From positions 1-64,000 of the forward strand of contig CAYYZY010000010.1 in NCBI GenBank assembly GCA_964475955.1: a stretch of 64,000 nt of DNA. The letters are read 5' to 3'. The stretch is from DATKZH01 sp964475955 (lineage in GTDB: Bacteria > Planctomycetota > Planctomycetia > Pirellulales > Thermoguttaceae). The translations under genes were made by a program, and so were the position numbers. Each line of letters opens with the position of its first letter. Position 1 is the stretch's first letter. Below are positions 30,246 through 39,000 of this stretch, in pieces. A model generated the notes under the pieces. The model was not told the origin of the DNA. It was given only the letters and a program-made list of their open reading frames with translations, and made no database searches.

Positions 30246-30607
30246 CGAGGAAGACCTCGTCCGGCTTACACCCGCCGGGTTGTTGCCGGGCCATCGGCCT
30301 TTGCGAAAAGCCGTGGGCACCCGCCAGGATAGACACGGCAGGGGCCGGTCGCAATGCACCGGCGATCCCGTCCGCAACCCGTGCTCGGAAGTACGGGCCG
30401 GCCACCCCGACGACCCGAAATGCACAATAAGCTGTTTCCTGGAAACAGGTTACAGCACGCACCCTCTCGCCGTTCGCGACCCCGAAATGGATGTTTTGGC
30501 GGTCGACGCGTTTCGCTATAATCCCACCCCCCGCTTCCGGCAGACCCAGCCACCGGGAGCGGTGTTTCGTGTGTAATTCTGGAGGGGGGCGAAGACGAGG
30601 TCATCCG
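30246..30607. other. Gap before the lipoprotein gene
   Basis: This 362-base interval contains a hairpin next to the upstream stop, an inverted repeat CTGTTTCC/GGAAACAG (30432-30448), and a promoter-like TATAAT (30517-30522). There is no convincing coding frame. The sequence CTGGGAAACAGGTTGCA near 58652 resembles the right half of the inverted repeat. Confidence 0.4.
30496..30522 (+). promoter_or_regulatory. Candidate promoter for the lipoprotein gene
   Basis: A perfect TATAAT (30517-30522) is preceded by TTGGCG (30496-30501) at a short 15-base spacing. Transcription would start near 30529, about 80 bases before ATG 30608. Confidence 0.5.
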
Positions 30608-31615
30608 ATGGGCTACCGGTTGCCGGGGATGCTTGCACTACTGCTGATGCTGTCGGGCTGCGGCAGCACGAAGTGGACCGACACAAGTCGGTCTGCAACC
30701 GAGCAGTTGCTCATCTCCGACGCCATGGACCGCGCCGTCAGCCGGCTCGATTTCCGCGCCCTGGCCGGTAAGGAGGTCTGGGTCGATACCAAGCCGCTTC
30801 AAGGGGTTACCGATTCCAACTACCTGATCAGCTCGCTCCGGCAACACATGCTGGCCAGCGGCTGCATCCTGAAGGGTAAGGAGAACGAGGCCAAGTACGT
30901 GGTGGAGGTCCGCTCCGGCGGGGTCGGCACCGATCACCACGAGTTGGTCTACGGCGTGCCGGGCGTCGATATCCCCGCGACGATTCCGGTCGCCGGGGCC
31001 GGGATCCCTTCGAGTATCCCGGAACTGAAATTCATCACGCGGACCGATAAGCGGGCCGTGGTCAAGCTGGCCGTATTCGCCTACAACCGCGAGACGGGAC
31101 GGCCGGTGTGGCAGTCGGGCATCACCCCGGTGGACAGCACGGCCAAGGCATTCTGGATATTCGGGGCCGGCCCGTTCCAGCGGGGCGACATCTACAAGGG
31201 AACCGCCTTCGCGGGCGACAAGCTGAAGATCCCCTTGATCGACGTGGGTAAGGCGGACAGCGAGGGCGCTTCGGTTTCGGTCGCCGACGAGGCCTACTTC
31301 CTCGAGCCGGGAGAAGAACCGCCCGACGACGCCCTCGCGGCCGAAGCGGACGGCGAAGAGAAGCCCCCCGCCGACGGCAAGCAGGGGAAGCCGGCAAAGG
31401 CCGAGGTCATCCAGGCCGGCCACGCGCAGGCCAGCGACCTGGCACCCGCCAAGAAACCGCCCCCCAAGAAGCCGCCCGCCGGCAAGCCGGCCACGACCGA
31501 TCCGCCGGCGCCGGCCAAACCGCTGCCCAAAGCCGCGCCAAGCGAGCTGCCCGACAAGAAGCCGCCGCCGGCTCCCCCGAGCGAATCGACCGAGAAGTCT
31601 TCGCCGAAGGGGTAG
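30608..31615 (+). CDS. Planctomycete lipoprotein, DUF6655-like
   Basis: A 335-residue lipoprotein. ATG 30608 follows CGAGG by seven bases and opens a lipoprotein signal with lipobox LSGC (Cys about residue 17). The folded part (about 35-220) contains W-V-D-T-K and many beta strands. As far as I recall it resembles the DUF6655 family of planctomycete lipoproteins; this naming is from memory. The last ~130 residues are Lys/Pro/Ala-rich and probably disordered. Function is unknown. The gene is convergent with RNase D, 30 bases apart; TAGCCC/GGGCTA flanking a T-rich loop (31613-31637) may act as a weak shared terminator. Confidence 0.8.
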   Translation: MGYRLPGMLALLLMLSGCGSTKWTDTSRSATEQLLISDAMDRAVSRLDFRALAGKEVWVDTKPLQGVTDSNYLISSLRQHMLASGCILKGKENEAKYVVEVRSGGVGTDHHELVYGVPGVDIPATIPVAGAGIPSSIPELKFITRTDKRAVVKLAVFAYNRETGRPVWQSGITPVDSTAKAFWIFGAGPFQRGDIYKGTAFAGDKLKIPLIDVGKADSEGASVSVADEAYFLEPGEEPPDDALAAEADGEEKPPADGKQGKPAKAEVIQAGHAQASDLAPAKKPPPKKPPAGKPATTDPPAPAKPLPKAAPSELPDKKPPPAPPSESTEKSSPKG

Positions 31616-31645
31616 CCCGGGTTTTTCCTATGGGCTAACGGAGCA

Positions 31646-32830
31646 CTACGGCTCTCGGTCTTCGAACACCAAGGGATGCTCGGAAGCCGGGTCGGAGATG
31701 CGGATCGACTTCCTGCCGGACAGCAGCTCGTCGAATAGCTTGCCCACGACCTCCGCTCTCCAGCCCCGCGCCAATTTCGGCGGCCGCTCCGCGGCGCGAT
31801 GGCCGGTTCGATAGGCGATCAGCTCGCGCACGTCGCTGGGTGTGCCCACAAGACTGGGGGCCAGGCTGGCCTGGCGACAAACGCTCCCCAACGCGGAGAA
31901 CAGGAACTGGCCGAGCACCGGGACCTGCGGCTCCTTGTCGGCGAAGCGGGGTTTGGCGGGCCAGTCTTCCTCGGGCAGGGCCAGGGCCTGCTCGATCCGG
32001 GCGGCGATGGCGGGCAGCACCCGCTTCAGGTCGCCACGCTCCAAGCCCCGAACGGCCCGAATCCGCTTTGGGTCGGCCGTCTTGCGCTTGGCCAGCTCGA
32101 CGATGAGGTCGTCGCGAAGCACGCGCCGCACCGGGCAGTCACGGCGCTCGGCTTCGCTTTCGCGCCAACGCCAGAGTTCGCGGACCACGGCCAGCCCCTG
32201 CCGATCGAGCCGGCTGTTGCCCGACACCCGGCGCCAGCGCTCGTGGGTGAGGGCGTGTTCGGCCTCCTCCTGCCAGGTGGCCATCTCTTCATCGAGCCAG
32301 GAAAGACGGCCCAGCTTATCGAGCTTCTCGCGGATTGCATCCCGAATGGGCGGCAGATAGCGGACGTCGTCCAGGGCGTATTCCAACTGCCGAGCGGTTA
32401 AGGGGCGGCGGCGCCAGTCGGTGCGCGTCTCGTCCATCTTGGCCTTCTTGCCCAGGAGTCTGAAGGCCAGGTTTCGCAGGCCCGCCGGATACTCGATTCC
32501 CACGAGCCCCGCCGCGACCTGGACGTCGAACCAGCGGGCGGGCCGCCGCTCGACCGCCCGAAGGCAGAACTCCAACTCGCCTCGCCCGGCGTGCACGATC
32601 GTCTCGTGCTGCCCGCGGGCCAGCGCCTGCCAGAACGGGGTGACGTCGTCCACGGTCAACGGATCGATCAACGCCAGCCCCTTCTCGGTGGCGACCTGAA
32701 CGAGGCAGAGCAACGGCCGATACGTTCGCTCGGAGACGAATTCCGTATCGAATGCGATCCACGGGCACGACTTCAACTGCTCGCAGTACTCGGCGAGCTG
32801 CTCGTCGGTCCTGATTTCAAGATGCGTCAC
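31646..32830 (-). CDS. rnd: Ribonuclease D (3'-5' exoribonuclease, HRDC domain)
   Basis: The enzyme trims 3' ends of structured RNAs such as tRNA precursors. The DEDDy exonuclease domain shows D28-T-E30, the third-position motif in V-H-A-G-R-G-E85-L-E, and Y151-x3-D155. HRDC-type helices follow to the C-terminus. GTG 32830 is chosen because it places all catalytic residues at the same numbers as I recall for E. coli RNase D (28, 30, 85, 151, 155) and gives a normal length of 394 residues. An ATG at 32965 with a distant GGAGG would add 45 residues with no family resemblance. Oddity: position 85 is Glu where E. coli has Asp. Confidence 0.9.
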   Translation of the reverse strand: MTHLEIRTDEQLAEYCEQLKSCPWIAFDTEFVSERTYRPLLCLVQVATEKGLALIDPLTVDDVTPFWQALARGQHETIVHAGRGELEFCLRAVERRPARWFDVQVAAGLVGIEYPAGLRNLAFRLLGKKAKMDETRTDWRRRPLTARQLEYALDDVRYLPPIRDAIREKLDKLGRLSWLDEEMATWQEEAEHALTHERWRRVSGNSRLDRQGLAVVRELWRWRESEAERRDCPVRRVLRDDLIVELAKRKTADPKRIRAVRGLERGDLKRVLPAIAARIEQALALPEEDWPAKPRFADKEPQVPVLGQFLFSALGSVCRQASLAPSLVGTPSDVRELIAYRTGHRAAERPPKLARGWRAEVVGKLFDELLSGRKSIRISDPASEHPLVFEDREP

Positions 32831-32998
32831 GGGAACCGGCAAATTCGGGAAAGACGGCGAAGTAAGGGGACAAGCCCGGGCAACGGCCCGGATCGGCGAG
32901 GCAACCCCGCGGGGGACCGGAAGAGGCCCAATCGCCCGATCGGGTGCTTTACCTGCTCTCATCATAGTGGTTCGACGCGCCTCCGGCCAGCGGGGCCC

Positions 32999-33795
32999 TC
33001 AAAGGAACAGGAGCCCGTGGATGATGAGCACCGGCAGCAGGATGAGGCAACTGTAGACCAGGTATCCGAAGAAGCTCGGCATTCGGACGCCCGATCTCTC
33101 CGCGATCGCCTTGACCATGAAGTTCGGCCCATTGGCGATGTAGGTCATCGCGCCCATGAAAACGGCCCCCAGGCTGACCGCGACCAGCAGCCTCTCCGGC
33201 ACGCCGGCAACGACCTCGGCGCCCGGCGGCGCCGCGAGCGTGCCCGCCGTCTCGAAAAAGACCACGTAGGTGGGGGCGTTGTCCAACACCAGCGAGAGGC
33301 TGCCGGTGAGCCAGAAGAACTGGTTGGGCGTCGAAAGCCCGAATTGCGGTCCCTTCGCGTGCAGGATCTGAACCGGGGCCTGCATGCAGAGGAAGATGCC
33401 AAAAAACAGCGCGGCCAGCTCGAGGATCGCCCGGTAGTTGAAGCGATCCCGGGCGTAATAGATCGCCAGCAAGCTCCCGTTGACGAATAGCCATTGGGGC
33501 CAGAGCGTGAACGTCCAACGGAACGGGACACCCCAAAGATACCCCAAAAACAAGGGGGGGATCGCGCGTCGTGGTCGGGCCGCTCGACGTCCCAGCCTTC
33601 GGGACGGGCCGCGTGCTCCTCGCCGCCGCTCGCCCCGCGCGCGACTCCGGCGGCGCGGCGGGTCCACTGCTGCGGCCGGCCCATGGCCAGAAGCGCGAGG
33701 TAGAAGACCATCACCCCGAAAATCGCCGCTAAAAGCGGCCTATCCGATCGCGAAGCGCCGGCAGGATCCGATATCTTAGCGCGGGCCTTTGCCAT
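32999..33795 (-). pseudogene. Broken Na+/H+ antiporter (NhaD/CitMHS_2-like), 3' half only
   Basis: The frame ending at 32999 encodes the C-terminal half of a CitMHS_2/NhaD-type ion transporter: P-P-L-F-L-G-Y-L-W-G-V-P-F, L-V-L-D-N-A-P-T-Y, and G-A-M-T-Y-I-A-N-G-P-N-F-M-V-K. These proteins normally have over 400 residues and about 12 helices, but only about 200 residues remain here. Upstream of the run of seven C on the - strand (33554-33560) that frame turns Arg-rich, while another frame from ATG 33795 gives one membrane helix and reaches the same point as ...R-S-P-P. One extra C would join the two. Even joined, about 150 residues of the N-terminal half are missing, so an internal deletion is implied. 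The homopolymer step itself could be a sequencing error. Confidence 0.6.
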
Positions 33796-33901
33796 CGATC
33801 CGGGCCAGAGTTGCGACAATCGTGCGAGAAGAACCGATAACGCCGGCCGAATCAAGAGGCCCCTTCGGCACGGGGCGTAGCGGTCCAGTCTCGCCGTGTT
33901 G

Positions 33902-33966
33902 ACACAAACCCGAAGCGCCAGCGAGGAACGGAATCGATTTCCCTCGCTCGCGCTTCGGGCTTGTGT
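33902..33966. repeat. Large dispersed-type inverted repeat, 25-bp arms
   Basis: The arms 33902-33926 and 33942-33966 match at 23 of 25 positions around a 15-base centre. The core CCCGAAGCGC-AGCGAGG is the kind of sequence I recall as widely dispersed between planctomycete genes. It could form a cruciform or a transcript hairpin, or be a non-autonomous mobile element. Confidence 0.75.
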
Positions 33967-34023
33967 GACGGCCCATCACGCCGTGGAATCGACCGAAGTG
34001 TGCCACGACCGCACCGGGCGCGC

Positions 34024-34051
34024 TTGACATCTCGGCCGGGTGCGGTAGCCT
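34024..34051 (+). promoter_or_regulatory. Candidate promoter for the PLP enzyme gene
   Basis: A perfect TTGACA (34024-34029) is followed after 16 bases by TAGCCT (34046-34051), a poor -10 match. Transcription would begin near 34060, giving a leader of about 55 bases before ATG 34117. Confidence 0.4.
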
Positions 34052-34116
34052 AACCTCACCGTGCCGATGCCCGCGGCCCCAAACCTTGCCCCAACCGTCG
34101 ACGCCTTCCCGAGAAC

Positions 34117-35205
34117 ATGAACTGCAAGCTCATCGGCTCGCCGATCGAGGACCTCGACACGCCCGCCTTGCTCCTCGACGGCCCGGCCGCCGACCGAAAC
34201 CTCGCCAAGATGGCGGGGTTTTTCGAGGGACGGCCTTGTCGGCTGCGCCCGCACTTCAAGAACCACAAGTGCACCACGCTCGCGCGGCGTCAACTGGCGG
34301 CCGGCGGCGCGGTCGGCATCACCTGTGCCAAGCTGGGCGAGGCCGAGGCCCTGGCCCAGGGCGGCATCGAAGACGTTTTGATCGCCAACCAGGTGGTCGG
34401 CCCCCCGAAGGTCGCCCGGCTGGTGGAACTGGCCAGGCAGATCCGCGTCACCGTGGCGGTCGACGACGCGCGCCAAGCGGAGGCAATCTCCGAAGCGGCC
34501 CGCGCGGCCGGCGTGACCGTGGGCGTGCTGGTCGAGGTGGACATCGGCATGGGACGCTGCGGCGTGGCGCCGGGCGCGGCGGCGTTGACGTTGGCCCGGG
34601 CGGTCGTCGGGCGCCCCGGGCTTGAATTCCGGGGCATTCAGGCCTACGAGGGCCACATCGTTTACACCTCGGACTCCGAGGCCCGCGCACGGGACGCCCG
34701 CCAAGCCCTCGAGCAGGCCGTCGCAACGCGTCGGCTGCTGGAGGAAGAGGGCGTCGCGGTAGGCGTGATTAGCGGCGGAGCGACCTCCACGTACCGCGTG
34801 ACGGCCGAGATGGAGGGCGTCGGCGAGATCCAGGCCGGCACGTATGCGACCATGGACTGGCGCTACCACGAGTTGGCCCCCGAGTTCGAGATCGCCATGT
34901 CGATCCTCACGCGCGTGATCAGCAAGCGATCCGGGGCCGCCGTGCTCGACGTGGGCTCCAAGGGCGTGGGGAGCGAATTCGGGCCCCCCCGCCTTGCGGA
35001 CCACCCGGAAGTCGAAATCCCGTTTCCGCTTCCCGAAGAGCACTGCATCGTGCGTCGGGCCCCGGATTGGCCGCTCGGTCAGGCGCTGCGGCTCATTCCC
35101 AGCCACGCGTGCACCACCGCGAACCTCTACCGCGAGATCCACGTGCACCGCGAGGGACGCGTCGAGGACGTCTGGCCCATCGAGGCCTCGGGCAAACTCG
35201 CGTGA
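34117..35205 (+). CDS. DSD1-family PLP enzyme (D-serine dehydratase / D-threonine aldolase like)
   Basis: A 362-residue fold-type III PLP enzyme with an alanine-racemase N-terminal barrel. R44-P-H-F-K48-N-H-K contains the Schiff-base lysine, K48. The C-terminal D-Ser-dehydratase-like domain has S329-H330-A-C332-T-T. The His-x-Cys pair matches the zinc ligands of eukaryotic-type D-serine dehydratase, whereas characterised D-threonine aldolases carry His-x-Asp, so dehydration of a D-hydroxy amino acid is somewhat favoured. The family needs PLP and a divalent metal. The gene stands alone on the + strand with its own promoter candidate. Substrate cannot be fixed from sequence. Confidence 0.88.
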   Translation: MNCKLIGSPIEDLDTPALLLDGPAADRNLAKMAGFFEGRPCRLRPHFKNHKCTTLARRQLAAGGAVGITCAKLGEAEALAQGGIEDVLIANQVVGPPKVARLVELARQIRVTVAVDDARQAEAISEAARAAGVTVGVLVEVDIGMGRCGVAPGAAALTLARAVVGRPGLEFRGIQAYEGHIVYTSDSEARARDARQALEQAVATRRLLEEEGVAVGVISGGATSTYRVTAEMEGVGEIQAGTYATMDWRYHELAPEFEIAMSILTRVISKRSGAAVLDVGSKGVGSEFGPPRLADHPEVEIPFPLPEEHCIVRRAPDWPLGQALRLIPSHACTTANLYREIHVHREGRVEDVWPIEASGKLA

Positions 35206-35625
35206 CGGACATGCCGGGGGACCGGGAGTCGGCCTACCGGCGCGCCGGGTGCCTCGCGTTTCTACTCCACCACCGTCCACCAGTTCGATCGACCCGCTGG
35301 TGTCGCGTGGTCCCGGGGGGCACGGCCAAGGGAGAGAATGCGTACTTTCGGGTGAAGTCCGCATAAACCGTACGAGGGGCGCACGGGGTTGTGGCTTGTC
35401 GGCTTTCGGGGCGAGGGGTCGCAGAGATCGCTTGTCACATTCCCGCCATCCGGTTATTCTAAGACATCACGGTATGGCAGAGTGGAGGTGCGTTTGCGGG
35501 TTGGTAGACATGCCCCTTCTTGTGCAGCGCTCTTCATCCGGGAGAGTTGGGCCAGGCTGCTTCGGGGGATTGAAAGGGGAATCGTTTCTGTCTGCTTCCA
35601 CTTGGCCCGTTTGTAGGATACCGCA
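35206..35625. other. Gap before the LuxR-type gene
   Basis: This 420-base interval contains a good promoter-like pair (35432-35460). The region between the promoter and ATG 35626 would be an untranslated leader of about 160 bases. I see no small coding frame with a ribosome binding site in it, and no tRNA-like fold. Confidence 0.4.
35432..35460 (+). promoter_or_regulatory. Candidate sigma70 promoter for the LuxR-type gene
   Basis: TTGTCA (35432-35437) and TATTCT (35455-35460) are separated by exactly 17 bases, matching five and four of six consensus positions. This is one of the best promoter matches in the window. It implies a leader of about 160 bases. Confidence 0.5.
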
Positions 35626-35889
35626 ATGGCAGCTCCACTCACTGAACGGCAGCGGGAGGTGGTTCGGCTCTTGAGCTTGGGATGCACGGTCAAAGAGGCC
35701 GCCAGTGTCCTTGACCTGTCGCCGAGCACGGTCGACAACCACAAGAGCGCAGCGATGGCTCGGATGGGGACCGACAAGCTCGCGCTGCTGACGCGCTTGG
35801 CCTTGAAGCTCAAGATCACGAGCATGCGCGACACGTTGACCGCCAGCGAGAAGCGAAAGAGCGGTCGCAGGAACGACGGGTGGAACTGA
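35626..35889 (+). CDS. Small LuxR-type helix-turn-helix protein
   Basis: An 87-residue protein that is almost only a LuxR C-terminal (GerE) DNA-binding domain: L-T-x-R-Q-R-E-V-V-R-L-L-S-L-G, then V-K-E-A-A-S-V-L-D-L-S-P-S-T-V-D-N-H-K, then M-G-T-D-K. A basic tail follows. There is no receiver, PAS or autoinducer domain, so it is either a stand-alone regulator or a partner of another protein. TAGGA seven bases before ATG 35626 supports the start. Its target is not evident from the neighbours. Confidence 0.88.
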   Translation: MAAPLTERQREVVRLLSLGCTVKEAASVLDLSPSTVDNHKSAAMARMGTDKLALLTRLALKLKITSMRDTLTASEKRKSGRRNDGWN

Positions 35890-36053
35890 CGGGCACGTCC
35901 GCTCCATGGAGCAGCTTCGCCTCTTGGGGGGGGTGACTGCAACCGGGAGGGAACGACCCGGCTATCCGCCTTGGGCCGTTGCCGCCGTGGCGGTGTGCGC
36001 CCGGGCTGGGCGGGCTCGGCGTCGCGGTGCCGCTCCGTCGACCGGAGGCCCCA

Positions 36054-39000
36054 TTACTGGATCTCCGGCATGGGGACCGTTTCGCCGCGAAGCTGGCGGG
36101 CCTGCGCCTCCGGCCGGTTCACGCCATAGAAGATCGCATTCAGATCGATCCAGGCGGCCAGACGCCGGAGCTCGCCCGGCGCGAGCGCTACGTCTTCGTG
36201 CCCTTCGCGCAGAAGCTTCATCAACCGGCTCCCCCGCGCGCCGTAGACGCCGCCGGGCGGGGTGAACTGGACCTGATTGCGCCCGCCGAATCGGGGGACC
36301 AGGGCCTTCGCGGCGTTCTCGATGTTCGTCCCGCGGCCCCAGAAATCGGCATCGCCGCACAGGGCGACGTACGACTTCGTGAAACCCTGATGGGGTGCCC
36401 CGGTGAGGTCGATCCCGCCGTCGGGCGCTTCGGCGCCGTGGCATTCGGTGCAGTGCCTGTCGAGCACCGGTTGAACCACCTCCACGTAGGAGAACGGCCG
36501 GCCGCCCAATTCGCCCGGATCGATCCGCGATGGCCCGCGCGCCAGCGCCGCCAGCTCGCCGAAACCGCGAAGCGGCGTCGTGCGGCGGTGTTCGTGGCAG
36601 CCGACGCACGAGATCCGCTCGCCCGGCTGCACGTACGTCAGCGAGCGCATGGTCTGGTACGCGAAGCCGTCGGCGTCGAGCGCCTGGAAGTGCACCGGTT
36701 TCCCGGCGGGGACGAGGAACCGCGCCGAGCCGTCGGGCTCGACGGGCACGGTGCCCAGGATGGCGCGTCCGTTCTCCTCGCGCGCCAAACCGATCGGCGG
36801 CTGGTCGGCCACGTTCGTCGTCTTGGGGAAAAGCTGGACCACGCGCAACCGCTCGATCGTTCCCCGCGGCACGCCCCCCAGACCCTCATACACGTTCCCC
36901 AACACCATCTCTCCCATTTGCGGCTTCGCCGACGGCGCCGGCCCAAGTTCGCTGGGCAGCACCGGCGGCTTCGGCCGCGCCCGCAACGGGCAAGGATTCG
37001 TGCTGCCGATCTCCGGATCGCGGTAGATCAGCTCCCGGTTGCCCCAGGCATCGAGCAGGTAGATCCCCAGGGCGTTCTTCTTGTTGGCCCCCGGCTCCCA
37101 GACCAGCGGCCAGGGGCTGTAGCCCACCAGGAAGTACTCCTCGGAAAGGGGCCAGGGGGCCGTGTAGTACTCCTGGATGTTCCGCCCCTCGGCTTCGGGG
37201 AAGGGGATCTCCGGCGTGATCCGCGTGACGGCTCGCTGGCCGTCCTGGTTGACGGTCGGATCGACGATCGCGATCGATCCGCCGGCAACCGAATGATGGG
37301 CCGACGCCGCAAACACGACCTTCGGGCTGTCGGGAATCGGCTGGAGCTGGAACGTGCAGTGCGGGCTCGCGGTCGCGTTGCCCCACAGCGCGACCGGGTT
37401 GGTGCCGTCGGGCCGCGTGGCCCAGAGGTTCTGATGCGTGACCGCGTCGCGGTCGATGTAATCCCATCGGGCGTAAAGAATCAATCCCGTGTTGGAGACG
37501 GCGGGAAACCACTCGTTCGTGTCGTGGACGGAGAGCCGCCGCAGGTTGCTTCCGTCGGCCTCCATCCGGTGCAGCGTGTAGACGTGCCACCGCCGGCTGA
37601 ACTGGCCGCCGAAGCATCGGGCGTAACCCCGGCGCCGCGTCGAGCAGAATGCGATCCCGCCGTCGGGGAGATACGTGGGCATCAGGTCGTCGTACGGCCC
37701 GCGCGTAAGCTGCCGCAATCCCGATCCGTCGACGTTGACCTCGTAGACGTGGTAAAACCCCCGGTCGACGTCGTTGAGGATCTCGGCCGGATCGAAGCCT
37801 TCTTCCCGGCACTCGACGTACGAGAAGACGATCCGCTCGCCGTCGTACGACAAACGCGGCTCGAGCACGCAGCCGCCGGCGAGCCGCCCCTTGAGCACGT
37901 CGCGGCACGCGAGCGAATAGCCGGGCGCTTCCAGGACGAAGATCCCCCCGCCGGGCCGCGCGCGCCAGCCGTAGTACTGCATCACCAAGTGGCTGTACGA
38001 CGTGGGGACGCGTTTGGCGAACAGCAGCTCGCCGAAATCCATGCGGGGGTTCGACGTCGCCACGTGCCGCTTGAGCCACCGCACGCGCTGGTACAGCAAG
38101 CGGCGGTCCGCCGGGCCCTGGTCGGGGCGCTTCGCCCGCGCGGCGAGCGCTTCGAGCCGCGATCGCTCGTCGGCCAGGAAGTCGTCGCCGTAGTCGTGGC
38201 GCAGGTCTGCCGAGAGCTTCGCCGCCTTCTCCAGATGCAGGGCGGTGGCCTCGGCGAACGACTCGGGCGTTTCCGTCAGGCCGTCTTCCTGTTGCCACTC
38301 GGCCTGGATCATCATCGCCAGGTCGAGCGACGGCCTCTTGCCGGGGACGGCGCGCACGGCGTCCAGCGCGCCGACGACCCGGCGGCGAATCCCCTCGACC
38401 GCGTCGCAGGCTGCGACGGCCTCGACGCCCGAGCCCTCCGGCCCGGCTTCGAGCAGGCGGCCGAGCCGCGTCGCGCCGGCGAGCCATTCGCCCGTATAGG
38501 GGCTTACGAGGACGGCCGGCAGCTCGGCCGATTCGTTCGGCGCAAGCGCGAGATCGGTCGCCTCGCTCCCGGCGGCCAGCCCGACGCGAAGCTGCTCGTC
38601 GCCGCTCAGGGTGGTGCGGAACTGCCAGGGCAGGTCGCCGGCGGCGGCGAGCACGATCCCGCTTCGGCCGGCGCCGTCGGAGAGGAACATCATCGGCAGC
38701 GCCCCGCGGCTATCGAGCGCCGCGGTCTTCCCGAGCGCGAGAGGGGAGTCGCGAAGCAGGAAATCCGCGGTGAAGCTCCGCAGCCGGGGTAGGCCCACCT
38801 CGGGCTGCCCGCCGGCCTCCATCTCGTACGACCAGCCGCCGACGCCCTGGCGCGTCGTGGAAAAGGACTTCGACGCCTGGAACGTCGGGCCGCCGTCGTA
38901 GGCGATCGTCGGGTCCCAGCCGGTCGTGTCGCAATAGATCTTGCCCCGCTTGTGGACGACGAAACGGATCGCGTCGCCGGTGCGCACGTCGAGCTCCACG

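Larger units (their letters stand above)
33796..34116. other. Gap between the antiporter remnant and the PLP enzyme gene
   Basis: This interval holds a 65-base imperfect inverted repeat (33902-33966) and a candidate promoter (34024-34051), both listed separately. No coding frame is convincing. Confidence 0.4.

Noticed and set aside
30432..30448. Inverted repeat CTGTTTCC/GGAAACAG as a terminator
   Set aside because: The loop would be very short and no T-run follows; it may instead be a small repeat or binding site.
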